NCBI GenBank assembly: GCA_022225965.2
Contig: JAKJXP020000038.1
Coordinates: 248,001-312,000, forward strand
Origin: Diatrype stigma
Lineage: Eukaryota; Ascomycota; Sordariomycetes; Xylariales; Diatrypaceae
Length of the DNA stretch: 64,000 bases
Direction: 5' to 3'
The notes beneath the pieces are model-generated. The model was not told the origin of the DNA. It saw only the letters and a list, made by a program, of their open reading frames with translations, and made no database searches. Positions 1 through 10,798 of the stretch are shown here, in pieces; position 1 is the stretch's first letter; every line of letters begins with the position of its first letter. The position numbers and the translations under genes are program-made.

Positions 1-393
1 AAGCCCAAGACAACTCATACCTAGCAGCCTAGGTAGCAGTCACGCCCGGTTACCCCTCGCTAAGCTCCGTTCCGTGCCTGGGCTGCCTGGCTGCCCAGAC
101 TGCCACCTACAGACCACCGTACAGTGGGTAGAGTCACTGTCAAAGCCCCATACCTCCCACTTCGTAGGTACTCACTTCAGTATACTAGGTAACTACTAGG
201 TAATTAACTAATGCATGTACATAAACGTGTCTCATTTATACGCAATTCAATGTTCGCATTCCCATGACATGCGTGATCTTCGGACCCCACTACCCGCCAG
301 ATACTGATGATAGTGGAAAACCAATATTGATTAATTGCTGCATGTGCTTTCTTCGGCGCCCGGTCTACGAGTTGATCACAGGCTACCGCAACG
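1..393. other. Intergenic, upstream of pcc1
   Basis: No gene is seen. The stretch contains the CCTAGGTAG-type palindromic motif that recurs through the intergenic DNA of this window (near 28-36) and runs of short CTAG-rich sequence near 185-205. It presumably includes the promoter and 5' leader of the Pcc1 gene; no TATA box is clear. Confidence 0.5.
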
Positions 394-821
394 ATGGCGA
401 CCATTTCCGACCCGGACTTCCCGTGCGCGCTGTACGTTGTGCACCCAGAGACGACCCGACCTGCCTTGCCTGCCCTGCCCCTGCCCTTGACACTGACATA
501 TTGTGTGTTATGTTTTGTAGCACCCTCGACGTTCCGTTTCCATCGCCGAGACTGGCCTCCATTGCCCTCAAGGCCTTACAAGTCGACAAGGAGCTGTCCC
601 CCCTGGTGCGGAAGACGTTCTCTGTCGCTGTTGCGGCGTCCGAAGAGTCTCTGGCGGAGGAGGGCGGCGAAGGCAACATACTACGTACAGAGTACAAAGC
701 TACCACAAACAGAATGCTCCGAGTCGCTGTGAACTCGTTCATGGAGAGTTTATATCTAGTCATCGAGGTTATGGAACAGCTCGATGAGGACGTACTAGCT
801 AGCAATGGAAAACCTGTCTAG
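394..821 (+). CDS. PCC1: EKC/KEOPS complex subunit Pcc1
   Basis: Two exons, 394-431 and 521-821, with an 89-nt GT-AG intron (branch-like CTGAC shortly before the TTTTGTAG acceptor). The joined product is 112 residues, close to the usual Pcc1 size. It opens MATISDPDFPCALTLDVPFP and continues with PRLASIALKAL, a central beta strand around EYKATTNRMLRVAVNSF, and a C-terminal helix (ESLYLVIEVMEQLD), the signature order of Pcc1/LAGE3. From the family: Pcc1 dimerises KEOPS, which makes the t6A modification on ANN-decoding tRNAs, and it has also been linked to telomere maintenance and transcription. The ATG at 394 is chosen because only this start splices into the conserved core. Convergent with the small heat-shock gene, whose stop lies 408 nt away. 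Family assignment is strong; the function is inherited from the family. Confidence 0.88.
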
Positions 822-1229
822 AAGCATCTTGATGCAACGATGAGCCTTGGCCTGACCACTCCATCGCTACCCTGGAGAGTGTGCTTTTCGCCCAGGATGA
901 AATGCACCCACTGGTAGTGAGTCCCAGACCGAGCACAAACAAGCACAGCCAGGCATTATAGAAGGTCACATTATCATAGGTCACGGTTCGCGGGTTGGTA
1001 GGGAACGGGTTCACTGAGGAATACAATATCCAATGATTGATGAAGGTGCTTTACGTTTTTTATCTCTCTCTTTTCACGGGAGTGCCTATGTACTTTCTCG
1101 TTTTTCCCCTTTTTTTGTCTTTTTCTTTTCAGGATTATGATGACACTTGCCACAGAAATATCGTAAAGAAACTCGCTATCCTATAATCCCCCTGAACCTG
1201 TTACGTGTGGTAGTAGGACTGGGCCGCTC
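822..1229. other. Convergent 3' intergenic region
   Basis: Lies between the stop codons of two convergent genes and holds their 3' UTRs. Pyrimidine-rich tracts (about 1057-1132) are the only notable composition. No gene is seen. Confidence 0.5.
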
Positions 1230-2330
1230 TCAGTCCACGTCGATTTTATGGATTTCGGTCCATGAGTCCTTCTCTACCTTGGGGACGGTGATGACCAGGA
1301 TGCCATTTTCCATCTTGGCAGTGATCCCAAACCCATCGACCTCTTCCTTCCTGTCGCTTCCAGCTGGAGGGAGCTCGATGCTTCTCTCGAACATGCCGAC
1401 CTTCCTTTCGTTGGAGACCATGGACTGCAGCAGCTCCTCGTTGCCGGGCCGGTAGACAACCCCTGCAACGATAACGCTGCTCTTCTCCGAGTCCCAATGC
1501 ACTCCGATGTCTTCCTTGGAGGCGCCGGGTAGAGCAAAGTGGAGGACGTAGGTAGTCTCGGTGTTGAAGATGTCGACCGGGGGGACGAATTTGTCCTCGC
1601 CGTGCGTGTCGTCCTGTCCGTTCGGAGATCCGTTGGTGGTGGTCTGGTCCACGTAGTCTCGGAGAGCTTGGGCGAATGGGTGATCGGCAAATGCCTGCAT
1701 CAACGGTCGAAAGTCGAATGGGCTCGTGAAGGATGTGGGTGGCGGCGGGCCGGAACGCCCCCGATGACCTCCATGTCCGCCACGTCCACGCATACCGCAA
1801 CGGCCGCCCCGTCCCCGGTGCAGGCCGGGCCCAAAGGCATGGGGCGGTCGGCCGAAAGGGGGAGGGTGATGGGGGTGAGCCCCTACCGGAGGAGGCGGAG
1901 GAGGCGGAGGGGGGTGTGCTCCCGCCGGAGGTGGTGGCGGTGGGTGCGCAGAACCCTGCGGGGGTTGGCCGTCTTCATCCGATGGACCCTCGGAGCTGTC
2001 CGGGGTTGGTCTCATGGTCTCGGTGGAGTCATCTTCGGAATGCTGCTCGTCTGTGCCGGCGCTGTGTCCATGCCGATGACCGTGATGACCGCGATGACCG
2101 TGGCCCCAAGGCCCGCCAAACGGACCACCCCAAGGGCCCCATTGTCCGTTGCCTGCCCACCCCCCGAATTGCGAGGGGTCGAATGGGAAGCCCTGAGGGA
2201 AAGAGGGATTAGGCCCAAACATGTGGTCAGCTCCTTGGCCAGCTCCTCCTCTACCGTGGCGAGGGTCAGACTGGAAGAAGTCCCAGAAAGTTGCCTGAGG
2301 GTCGTTGCTGTTGTTGTTATGGTTTGCCAT
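1230..2330 (-). CDS. Hsp20/alpha-crystallin small heat-shock protein with long Gly/His/Pro-rich N-terminus
   Basis: Single exon, 366 residues. The frame is open further upstream but only from a TTG; the first ATG is at 2330 (MANHNNNSND). Residues about 249-366 form an alpha-crystallin domain: VDIFNTETTYVLHFALPG at the start, then ERSIELPP, and the hallmark ending GFGITAKMENGILVITVPK; an IDV motif near the end resembles the I-x-I/V anchor. From the family: ATP-independent chaperone that holds unfolding proteins as oligomers. The N-terminal 245 residues are low complexity: GFPFDPSQFGG, GHGHRGHHGHRHGH-type His/Gly repeats, two polyproline runs and an Arg/Gly segment. Fungal Hsp30-type proteins are usually nearer 200-230 residues, so this N-terminus is long. 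Upstream lie a TATA box (2443-2449) and a three-unit step-type heat-shock element (2591-2613), which predicts HSF control. Confidence 0.9.
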   Translation of the reverse strand: MANHNNNSNDPQATFWDFFQSDPRHGRGGAGQGADHMFGPNPSFPQGFPFDPSQFGGWAGNGQWGPWGGPFGGPWGHGHRGHHGHRHGHSAGTDEQHSEDDSTETMRPTPDSSEGPSDEDGQPPQGSAHPPPPPPAGAHPPPPPPPPPVGAHPHHPPPFGRPPHAFGPGLHRGRGGRCGMRGRGGHGGHRGRSGPPPPTSFTSPFDFRPLMQAFADHPFAQALRDYVDQTTTNGSPNGQDDTHGEDKFVPPVDIFNTETTYVLHFALPGASKEDIGVHWDSEKSSVIVAGVVYRPGNEELLQSMVSNERKVGMFERSIELPPAGSDRKEEVDGFGITAKMENGILVITVPKVEKDSWTEIHKIDVD

Positions 2331-2442
2331 TTTCGATCGGTTCGTACTTGGAATGGAGAATGTGGATTGGTGTAGGGAATCGTTATGTGTGTGAACTCTT
2401 GTAGAGAGGGACCACCACAAATCAAGCGTCCATACCGTAGAC

Positions 2443-2449
2443 TTTTATA
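2443..2449 (-). promoter_or_regulatory. TATA box of the small heat-shock gene
   Basis: Reads TATAAAA on the minus strand (GGATATAAAAGT context), 113 bp upstream of the ATG at 2330. Spacing suits a short 5' leader. It lies between the start codon and the heat-shock element. Confidence 0.6.
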
Positions 2450-2590
2450 TCCCCACGCCGTAGCAAGAGAGTCTCATCAGGCAAGCTTAACATTGCGTAT
2501 AGCTTGTGGCGCTAGGCAGGCACTCAACGCAACCCGCGGCTGTCTATCAGAGCAATGACACCTCTGGGATGGGTGTACGTAATGTGACTC

Positions 2591-2613
2591 GAACGTATGA
2601 GAAGCCATTAGAA
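2591..2613 (-). promoter_or_regulatory. Step-type heat-shock element (three units)
   Basis: On the plus strand GAA occurs at 2591, 2601 and 2611, exactly 10 bp apart; in the sense of the gene this is TTC-N7-TTC-N7-TTC. It matches the described step-type HSE, three pentamer units separated by 5 bp. It sits about 260 bp before the ATG and about 140 bp before the TATA box of an Hsp20 gene. HSF binding is inferred. Confidence 0.6.
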
Positions 2614-4750
2614 TGGTTTGAGCTGCTGTCTTCTGATTTACCAAGGCACGTTTTGCCACGCGTCGACCAAAGGTAGATATGTAGGCAGGTAGCTAGGCAA
2701 GTAGACTTCTGGATGGTTTACTAGGCGGCCTCCCCTATAACAATCTACTATCTAGCAACCAGGTACTACCTAGCTGCCTAGGTAGACAGCTAGACGGTAA
2801 CCTAGAGCTCCGGTTGCCGACCCACTACTTCAGCGATTGTACATACTATAGTAGTAGAGAGACGAGAGGGGCGAGAACTTGGTACTACAACCTCGGGGAT
2901 CAATTCGGTTCCGAGCCCGTTGTCAACCTGCTGGTCTGCACGACCATGAAAACATCTTGTTTGAGATCGCCCTCAAGGCCTCCTACCGAGTCGCCATCGC
3001 GGTTCACTGGATTTCATTGCTCGGAGCCGCGTCAGTTCATTGCCCCCTTCTGGTCGGACGTTCGGGCACTTAGGCAGTGATTAGGCAAGCAACCCGGCTA
3101 GCTAGCTACTGACGTTTTGAAGGCAAAAGCCAATAACGAGGAAGCTTCTCTTTACTCTATTTCCTTAAAGGTTGCCTTCGTTCTTTTCCAATAACTACCC
3201 ACGGAATGTTCATATTGAACTCGAGGATAGCAGCGGAACTAGTGGCGACGCTGATGCTAGGCAACCACCCAACTATGTATTCCTCCGTTAGGTAGACTGT
3301 TTGGAGTCACCTGGGACGCGTCATGACTTTGATGGTCTGACACAGTTATTACTCATTAACGTTATCCCAAGTGGCATGGCTTGTTGCGAGGCCTTTTCGC
3401 AGCTACTGGGAGGCCTGTTGCTATAGAATTCGCTGGAAAGCAATGGCCTATTTGTCGGTTTGACAGACTGCAAGTATAGCCTGGCTAGGGGACATGTAAT
3501 AAATAGGCCGGTTCTAGTAGCGTTGGAACAATCTGTGTCAACACCCGCTATCTTGTACATGCATGGGTGTTTATAAGTTGTTGTTCTCAGATTATACAGC
3601 TACCTGACTAACTGATATATTTGGAAGGCTACATACACCTTTACGTGCTTCTTCCATCCAAGCCATTTACTTGGTTTGGTATAGAGACACGGGATATTTT
3701 AGTACGTAGCATGGCTTAGGTACCGTAGCTATCAAGACCAAAAGACCCATGTGCGTGTATAGACAGAAAACAGATGGCTATAAGTGTCGTGATAAGACAT
3801 TCGATCCGATATTATGGCAAAGTCTCTCTCTCTCTCTCTCTTATGATATTGCCTACTCAGGTAGATTATATACTAACTGGACCAGATGTCCACGGTGACA
3901 TGAACATTATCTCTTCCCCAACTTTGCTCAGCAGAGTGATTGATAGCCGCCGGGCTACATAATTCGAACCTGGATCATGCCTGATGCCGACGACAGGCTC
4001 CACAGCGGGACCTAAATTATACGTAAAGGGAGATGGATGTTCTCTTAGGTTAATCTGAACACTCCAGACCCAATCTCTACATCACAACTTATAAGTCAGA
4101 TGAGTACAGACCTTCTATGGTCTGGATGTGTCCCGGACAGGCTGCGCCGGATATTAAATGCGCAGCCCAATACAATTACTACGCCAGCCTATCAACATGT
4201 GGTGGATCAAGACTGCATCTGCATCTGCAGCTCACAAGGCTCAACGGCGCATGGAAACAACGGGCGCTTCAGGGGCGAGGGAGATGGGAATCGACGAGCC
4301 ATGCAGCGAGGACAAGGAGCCATAACCATAGACTACGAGAGTGTACGAGGAAGGCATAAGGCCAGAATGCTCTTGGGCTGGGCCGAGTGCCGTGTACGGG
4401 CAAGATCTCTGCTGGCATTGGGCGCTTGCAGATGCGACTTGCCCAGCTTTGCTTCCCTCATGTTCCCCATTCTCTTTACGCGCCCATCGTGAGAGCCAAT
4501 CACCCCTCAACGCCAAGCGGTGGGACCTAATGAGCACCCACCCAGGCGGCTTATAGTCACTCGAGAGACCCTGTCCCCCCCAAGTTAGCCCGCTGGTTCG
4601 ATGCGGGCAGCCCCCAGGTCGCATGTCAGATAACCTCCCGAGTCTCTGTTCTGAATCCTGTGAATCTTGTTTCGTTTGTTTGTTTCACCTCGTACGTGAT
4701 CTGTGTCTGTACCTATTTCTTCCTAAGTAAGAAGTCGATTCTTACATCTG

Positions 4751-4788
4751 ACTGCCTGCCTGCCTGCCTGCCCGCCTGCCCGCCTGCT
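4751..4788. repeat. (CTGC)n microsatellite
   Basis: Imperfect tandem tetranucleotide run (CTGC with CCGC variants) about 285 bp upstream of the next start codon. Confidence 0.7.
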
Positions 4789-4952
4789 CTTTGCGCCGAA
4801 CAAGAGAACGTTGGCCAGCCTACCTCTTCACCTGCAGCGGCATCGCGACTCGATCTGACCCGGAGCCAAGTTTACCCCACCTGGCCTCGATAAGGGCGGC
4901 CTTCCAGCTGCCGCACACCACGTCCGCGCACTTGCATTTGTTGAAGAGCTCC

Positions 4953-4960
4953 TATAAATA
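4953..4960 (+). promoter_or_regulatory. TATA box of the PhoD-like gene
   Basis: TATAAATA, 113 bp upstream of the ATG at 5073; position and orientation fit a core promoter element. Confidence 0.5.
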
Positions 4961-5072
4961 ACTTTGCATCGTCGTGCGTCATCTTGTGTATTCCTGTGCG
5001 CTACTCAAAGCTTGCGCCAGAAAGCCTTCACGCGCGTTTCGTTTCTGACCTGCAGTGCGCTGTTAGAACAGG

Positions 5073-8000
5073 ATGGATCGGCACGGGCGGCCTGATGAGG
5101 AGATGTTCCTCAACAAGCCCGCCGAGGACTGCGGCGACAGCCCTACTGTCGAGCCTCTGCGCATATTCAAACCACAGAGTCCCCAGCCGGGCGCTGACCA
5201 TGCGTCGGGACGGTTTCAATATCCCGCCCCTCCCTCATCCAAGCCGACTTTCCCCTTGCCGCCGGGAGCATCCAGCTCTGCGGCACCATTGCCATATCCC
5301 GACGACGAGGATCTCCGGATAGGGCAGTCATCGCAGCAGTCAAGCCGGCCGCCGTACCCCACAGACGATCGCAGGCCATCAGGAAACAGTCGGCCTTACG
5401 TGAGCCCTACGAACATCGCAAGACCCGAGGGTTTCAACGACGTTTCCCCGCGGCTAGAAACGAGCCCCGTCGAGAAGAGGGGCCCTGGTCTGGCCGAGCG
5501 ACGGGGGACCGTCCCAAAGCCGCTGAGCCCTGGCAGCCCCAACCCTGACACAGGCCTCTTTGCGAAACCTATCCAACCGAAGCCGGCTGCTGTTTCGCAC
5601 AACACAAACTTCCCCGACTACCACAACAAGCCGTACTACCCTCCGCCCAGGGTAAGCTCGACAGACTCAGCCTCGAACTCGAACGGCTATGCCCGGCCCC
5701 CGCCGCCCAATAGCGATAACTTCCTCAAGATGCCTGCGGACCACGGTGTAAACCGCTTTGCTTCGACGGCTTCGACGTCGACGACGAAAGCGAGCCGAGG
5801 ATCGCCACCGCCACCCGAGACACCCATTGTCGAGCCGGGCAACATCCCGGGTGGGGGCATCGAGGCAAGGTATGCGGCAGCGGGCATTTCTGGAACCGCA
5901 ACTCTTAACAGCCTCCAGAGCTCCGCCGCAACGCAGCGGTTAGCCCAATATGGACAGCAGCATCCGCCTGCCTCATCATCACAACCTGCCCGCCCGTGGA
6001 CGCCCACGGAGACGCCAGAACAGCAGCCTCACGGCCCTCCTACCGTCTACCAGGGAGGAGCCCCTGTCCCTGCCATCACGAGCCCTACCGCGGCAGGGTT
6101 CAATGCGCAGCTCAACCGGCCACCCACGACAGGCTCCAACTCCAGCGCGAACGGCAACCTGCAGATCAGTGTTCTGGAGCAAGACTTCCAGCGGATGCAA
6201 GCGTCGAGTCCCCCGCCGGCATATTCCAGCATCAACACCAGCTCGGGCTCTGCGTATCCCCAGGAGAAGCAGCGGCCGGGCCAGTCGAGTTCTGGATCGA
6301 CTCCCGCCCAAGCCTCTTCGGCCGCTTCTCCGCCCAAGAAACAGGTCGATGTCGCAGCAGCTGGACTGGCCTCTCCGGCTCTCCAGCACCCGGGCCATCC
6401 GGCGTTCGCGAACGACCCCAGGCCTGAGAGTGCGCCAAACGGACAGCAGCCACTGCAGCAGCAGCAACAACAACAACAGCAGCAGCCACAGCCACAGGTG
6501 CAAGCGCAGCCGCAAGCGCAGCCGCAGGTGCAGGCGCAGGTCGTCACACACACGCCCTCGCCGTTCCAGGGCGGACAAGGCCCTACCTCGCCACCGCCGC
6601 TGCCCGAGGGGTGGATCGCACATCTGGACCAGAACTCAGGGCAGTATTATTACATCCACCTAGCCACGCAGGCCACGCAGTGGGAGTTCCCGAAGGGCCC
6701 CAACCCCATCTCACACGATGCCCCGCCGCTGTCGCCGGCCGTGTCGACGTACGGCAACCCGCTGGCGTCTCCGATGTTCGGAAAGCAGAGCGCGATGGCT
6801 TCTCCCATGTTCCCACCGCAGACCCCCGGGTACGCCGAGAGCATCATGAGCGTCGCCGCGTCGGCCACCCCGACCGCGGCCGGCTTCTCGGGACCGCCTC
6901 CGGGCGCCGGCGTCGACATGTACAAGGTGCAGCCGACCAACGGCGTGTACTTCGGGCCGTACCTCCGGTACGTGAACATGGACCTGGAGAACGGCGTCTG
7001 GCTCGGCAGCATCCTGATCGTCACGGACGCGCCCCAGCCGCCGACCATACACTTCCACAAGAGCGTCGACCTGTCGCCGAACCCGCGGCAGCTGGTCCCG
7101 CGCGCCATCTACACGCACCAGCGGTGGCAGTTCTTCAAGTACGACATCGAGATCCAGATGGACGAGGGCCCCACGGAGCGGTGGACGTACGCGGTGACGT
7201 CGCACCTGGGGTGCACGCGGTACGAGTTCGTGGTGGCGGGGCGGGGCGAGACCAACTGGCGGTTCGTGGCGCACTCCGGGAACGACTTCGCGGCCAGCAC
7301 GTCGCAGAGCGAGCGCAGCAAGCTCGGCGGCGTCGGGTTCATGTGGAAGGACGTGCTGCAGAAGAACGTCGAGTGCGGGGGCTTCCACGTCCAGCTCGGC
7401 CTCGGCGACCAGATCTACGGCGACCGGCTCTGGAAGGAGGTCCCGCTGCTGAAGCAGTGGCTGGCCATGCAGGGCAAGGCCAACCGCGAGAAGGCCCCCT
7501 GGACCGCCCGCCACGAGGAGGACGTCACCCACGCCTACTTCCACTTCTACACCAGCCACTTCGACCAGCCCTTCCTGCGCGAGGCCTTCGCGCAGATCCC
7601 GCACATCTGCCAGATAGATGATCACGACATGTAAGTTGCTTACTCCGCCCCTCGCTAACCAGCGCAGGGATCGCATCGTCCTGTATAGCCCATGATAGGA
7701 AGCCTTGAGTTGCTAATTGTTTGTGTGTGTTTTGCGTCACAGCTTCGACGGCTACGGGTCGTATCCGGAGTACATGCAGAACTCGCAGATCTTCAAGAAC
7801 ATCGGGCGGATCGCGATCGACATGTACCTGCTGTTCCAGCACCACACGACGCTGGAGGTGCTGCGCAACGTCAGCCACGACCGGGACCTGTTCACGATCA
7901 CGGGGCAGGGGTGGCACTTCGTCAAGTACCTGGGGCCGGCGATCGTGGTGGTCGGGGCGGACGTGCGGTCGGAGCGGACGCCGAGCCGGGTGCTGGCGGG

Positions 8001-9073
8001 CCCGACGTACCAGGGCCTGTTCCCCAAGGTGGCGCTGCTGCCGCCGAGCGTGCAGCACTGCCTGTGGATGGTGTCGGTGCCGGTGGTGTACCCGCGGCTG
8101 GACACGGTCGAGAGCCTGGCCAACACGTTCGCCACGGGCAAGAAGGCCGTCAACACGACCTACAACATGCTCGGCAAGGTGACCAGCAACGTGGCGGGCA
8201 TCATCGGCGGCAAGGACGTCGTCGCCCACGGCTTCAAGTCGGTCAAGACCGCCGTCGGCAAGTCCGGCCTCATGGGCAACGTCGTCAACCAGTTCGGCGA
8301 CCTCGACATCAGCGAGATCCTCAAGGACATGTGGACCCACGACTCCAAGGACCTCGAGCGCACGTACCTCATCCGCACCCTGCAGGGCATCGCCCACCAG
8401 AAGGGCATCCGCATGACGTTCCTATCCGGAGGTAAGCTGAGCATCCTTCCTTCCTGACTCTTGATCTCACCAACACCCCTTCCCCTCCTCCCCCGTGCTC
8501 TCATCTAACAAACAATCAACATCAACAGACGTCAACGCGGCAGGCGCCGGCCTCGTGCACGACCCCGCGCACCCCAACGACCACAAGACCATGTACCAGG
8601 TGATCACGTCGCCGATCGTGGCGGCGCCGGCGGCGCCCTTCATCCTGAAGCTGCTGCACAACAACAAGGCGCACTACGTGCCGGCCAACGGGCAGCGGTC
8701 GTCGCCGCAGGACGTCAGCGACACCAAGGAGGACATGATGGAGATCTTCCACACCGACGCCAGCGGCAGCCCGCGCGAGCTCAAGAAGCTCATGGGCCGC
8801 CGCAACTACGTCGCCTGCGTCCCCTTCGACGTCAACGCCGTCGGCGCCGGGGCCGGCGGTCTTCTCCCGGCGGCGGCGGCCGGCGGCATGAGCGCCGCCG
8901 CCGCCGCTAGCCAGTACGCCCCCAGCATCGCGAGCGGCGGCAGCGGCGGCAGCAACGGCGGCCTGTCCAAGCTCAGCCTCGCCGTCGACTTCGTCGTGCA
9001 GGGCGATGGCGCCTTCACCACGCCCACCAAGTACGGGCCGGTCATCGTGCCGCATCTGGAATTCGGCCGATAG
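5073..9073 (+). CDS. WW domain plus PhoD-like phosphatase domain protein
   Basis: Three exons: 5073-7630, 7743-8431, 8529-9073 (introns 112 and 97 nt); 1263 residues. An in-frame TAG 12 nt before the ATG fixes the start. Residues 1-505 are Pro/Ser-rich and disordered, with a polyglutamine run at about 458-476. A WW domain follows at about 509-545 (LPEGWIAHLD...YYYIHLATQATQWEFP, with the two tryptophans). From about residue 616 to the end is a PhoD-like metallophosphatase region: LGLGDQIYGDRLW (about 777) and QIDDHDIFDGYGSYP (about 847, spanning the first splice junction) look like metal-ligand motifs, and GQGWHFV follows. The WW domain probably recruits proline-rich partners; the substrate is unknown. 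The second half has strongly G/C-biased third positions, unlike the first. Confidence is high for the domains and low for enzymatic activity. Confidence 0.87.
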
Positions 9074-9758
9074 ATGATAATGTTCTTTTGGATACCAATC
9101 ATTAATCATTGGAGGAAGGGGGGGAGGGGAGATAAACAAAGAGCGAGGATGGAAGGGACGGAAATGTCGTAGCAGTTTTGACTGGCTAGTTCACATGGTT
9201 TCCATGTACTACTGCCTGCTCTCTTCTTGAATGATATCTGTATTAGCGATTCTTGACTTTTCTTGTTGGGTTGGGTTAGGTTGGGGGGGAGAGAGGACTC
9301 CTCCGGCTTTCTAGTTAGGTACTTGTAGTTACAAAATAATAAATGAAGAAGCTATTGTTTTGCAAGCATGGGAAAGATGTCTTGGCCTCGAGACACTTAG
9401 GCGTCAAAACATTCTTCGATCTGTCTTGGGTTTGTTCTTCATAGCATTTATTCGTCATTCATGATGCTGCAGCAGTACGTATGGGTCTCAGGTTTTTCTA
9501 TAGCCGCCCCCTTTTTCCAGTCGCCCTCTACATAATACGCCTAAAGACAGCTCGAAATCTCCACTGTAGTCAAGTTTCCATTGTGCATGGAAGATAGATA
9601 GCTGCTGCAGCGCTTATAGATAGATGCCTGGCTGTCTAAACAGTCTATCTAGTCCGGCCAACAACGACAGCCACCAAATGGTCTACTCCTGACATCTCTG
9701 TAGGGTATATATATCTATTCTTGCGGGACGGGCCTAGTAATCCGGCTGGGAATGCGCA
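9074..9758. other. Convergent 3' intergenic region
   Basis: Between the stop codons of the PhoD-like gene and phosphomannomutase. An AATAAA at 9338-9343 is a candidate polyadenylation signal for the plus-strand gene. No further gene is seen. Confidence 0.45.
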
Positions 9759-10798
9759 TTATACGCCGAACAGCTCTTTCAGTTGCTTCATGGTGTCCTC
9801 GGGACCAACTACGGTGTGGCCCACCGTCCGAGGGTCGGTGAAGATCTCGTAATCGTTGCCACCCTCGGAGGTCTTGTCGCCGAAGAAGTGGACCGTCGTG
9901 TACTCGATGCCTCCCGGCCGCTTGGCCTCCTTCTCTAGGTGCTGCAGGCAGTACGTCTTGTCCCAGCCGTTGGGGAAGACGTCGAAGGAGATCTGGCCAC
10001 CGATGGCGAAACTGTCCTCGTCGTCGTGTACATGTCAGTTTCTCTCTTATACAAAAACTCGAGACAACAAGAGACACAAATCAAACTCACGTCAAGCCGA
10101 GGTGGCCAAACTTCTCGCGCAGCTTCTCGACAAAGGTCTCGCGGACCTTGTGCTCGAGGTCGTACTTCTGGTAGTCGTTGCGCTCCTGGGTGGAGGCGTT
10201 GCGGCCGACGGGGGAGACGTTGACCATGCCGTTGCGGAACTCGACGAAGGTGCCGCGCTTGACGGGGATGTCGAGGTCGGCGATGTAGTGCAGCACGAAG
10301 CGGACGAGCTCCTTGTAGCGGTCCTCGCCCAGCCACTGGATGAAGCTGTTGCTCGGCAGCGCCGCCCCCATCTTGTACGCCGTCAGGCCGTTCTCGCTGA
10401 AGCAGAAGTCGAACATGCCCGTCACCGGCTCCCCCGTCAGCACCCCCAGCTGCTCCTGCTGCTTCACCAGGTCCGAGCCCCCCACGAACCCGATCGCCAC
10501 CTTCTCCCGCAGCCGCTGCAGCGTCGCTAGCATTTCGGGGGAGATGCCCTAACGAGTGAGTGCGAACGATGTGTTAGCCGTTGTGGATACCACTGTCTCG
10601 AGCATTTCTTCCGCTCTCAGAAGGCCAAAGGGGAGAGGGAGAGGGAGAGGGGGAGGGGGAGGGGGGATCCGGGTGGGAGCTTACCAGACGGGCGGGCGTG
10701 AGGGTGCCATCGACATCGAAGAGGCAGATGGTGTTCTTTATGGGGCGGTCCTCGAGGGGAGGGAACTTGGGAGCGGTGGTTTCCGCGACGGGGTTCAT
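9759..10798 (-). CDS. SEC53: Phosphomannomutase
   Basis: Three exons on the minus strand: 10798-10685, 10548-10091, 10011-9759 (introns 136 and 79 nt); 274 residues, near the eukaryotic PMM norm of about 250. HAD-fold motif [15 protein letters not shown] (catalytic aspartates at residues 28 and 30) ends exon 1 exactly. Exon 2 gives [16 protein letters not shown], the [10 protein letters not shown] region and the [15 protein letters not shown] block. Exon 3 gives [20 protein letters not shown] and [19 protein letters not shown], both conserved in PMM. It converts mannose-6-phosphate to mannose-1-phosphate in the cytosol, feeding GDP-mannose for N- and O-glycosylation, GPI anchors and cell-wall mannan. 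The N-terminus has about 20 residues more than yeast Sec53. The frame stays open upstream of 10798, but the ATG at 10798 is the closest one before the conserved core. Confidence 0.95.

Larger units (their letters stand above)
2614..5072. other. Divergent intergenic region between hsp20 and the PhoD-like gene
   Basis: No gene is recognised. Contains CTAG-rich palindromic stretches (about 2700-2800), a (CT)n run near 3823-3841 and a (CTGC)n tract at 4751-4788. Open frames of 60-130 codons here have no recognisable domain. The right end carries the promoter of the PhoD-like gene. Confidence 0.5.

Noticed and set aside
2331..2420. 30 extra residues on the small heat-shock protein
   Set aside because: The frame opens with TTG. 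The extension lies in the probable 5' leader downstream of the TATA box.
3950..3990. GGTTCGAATT-like T-loop on the minus strand suggesting a tRNA
   Set aside because: The flanking bases do not form a T stem or acceptor stem.
6711..8397. Long minus-strand frames (290-321 codons) opposite the PhoD-like exons
   Set aside because: Their composition (Val/Leu/Arg/His/Asp rich) and position are what high GC3 on the plus strand produces; no domain is recognisable.
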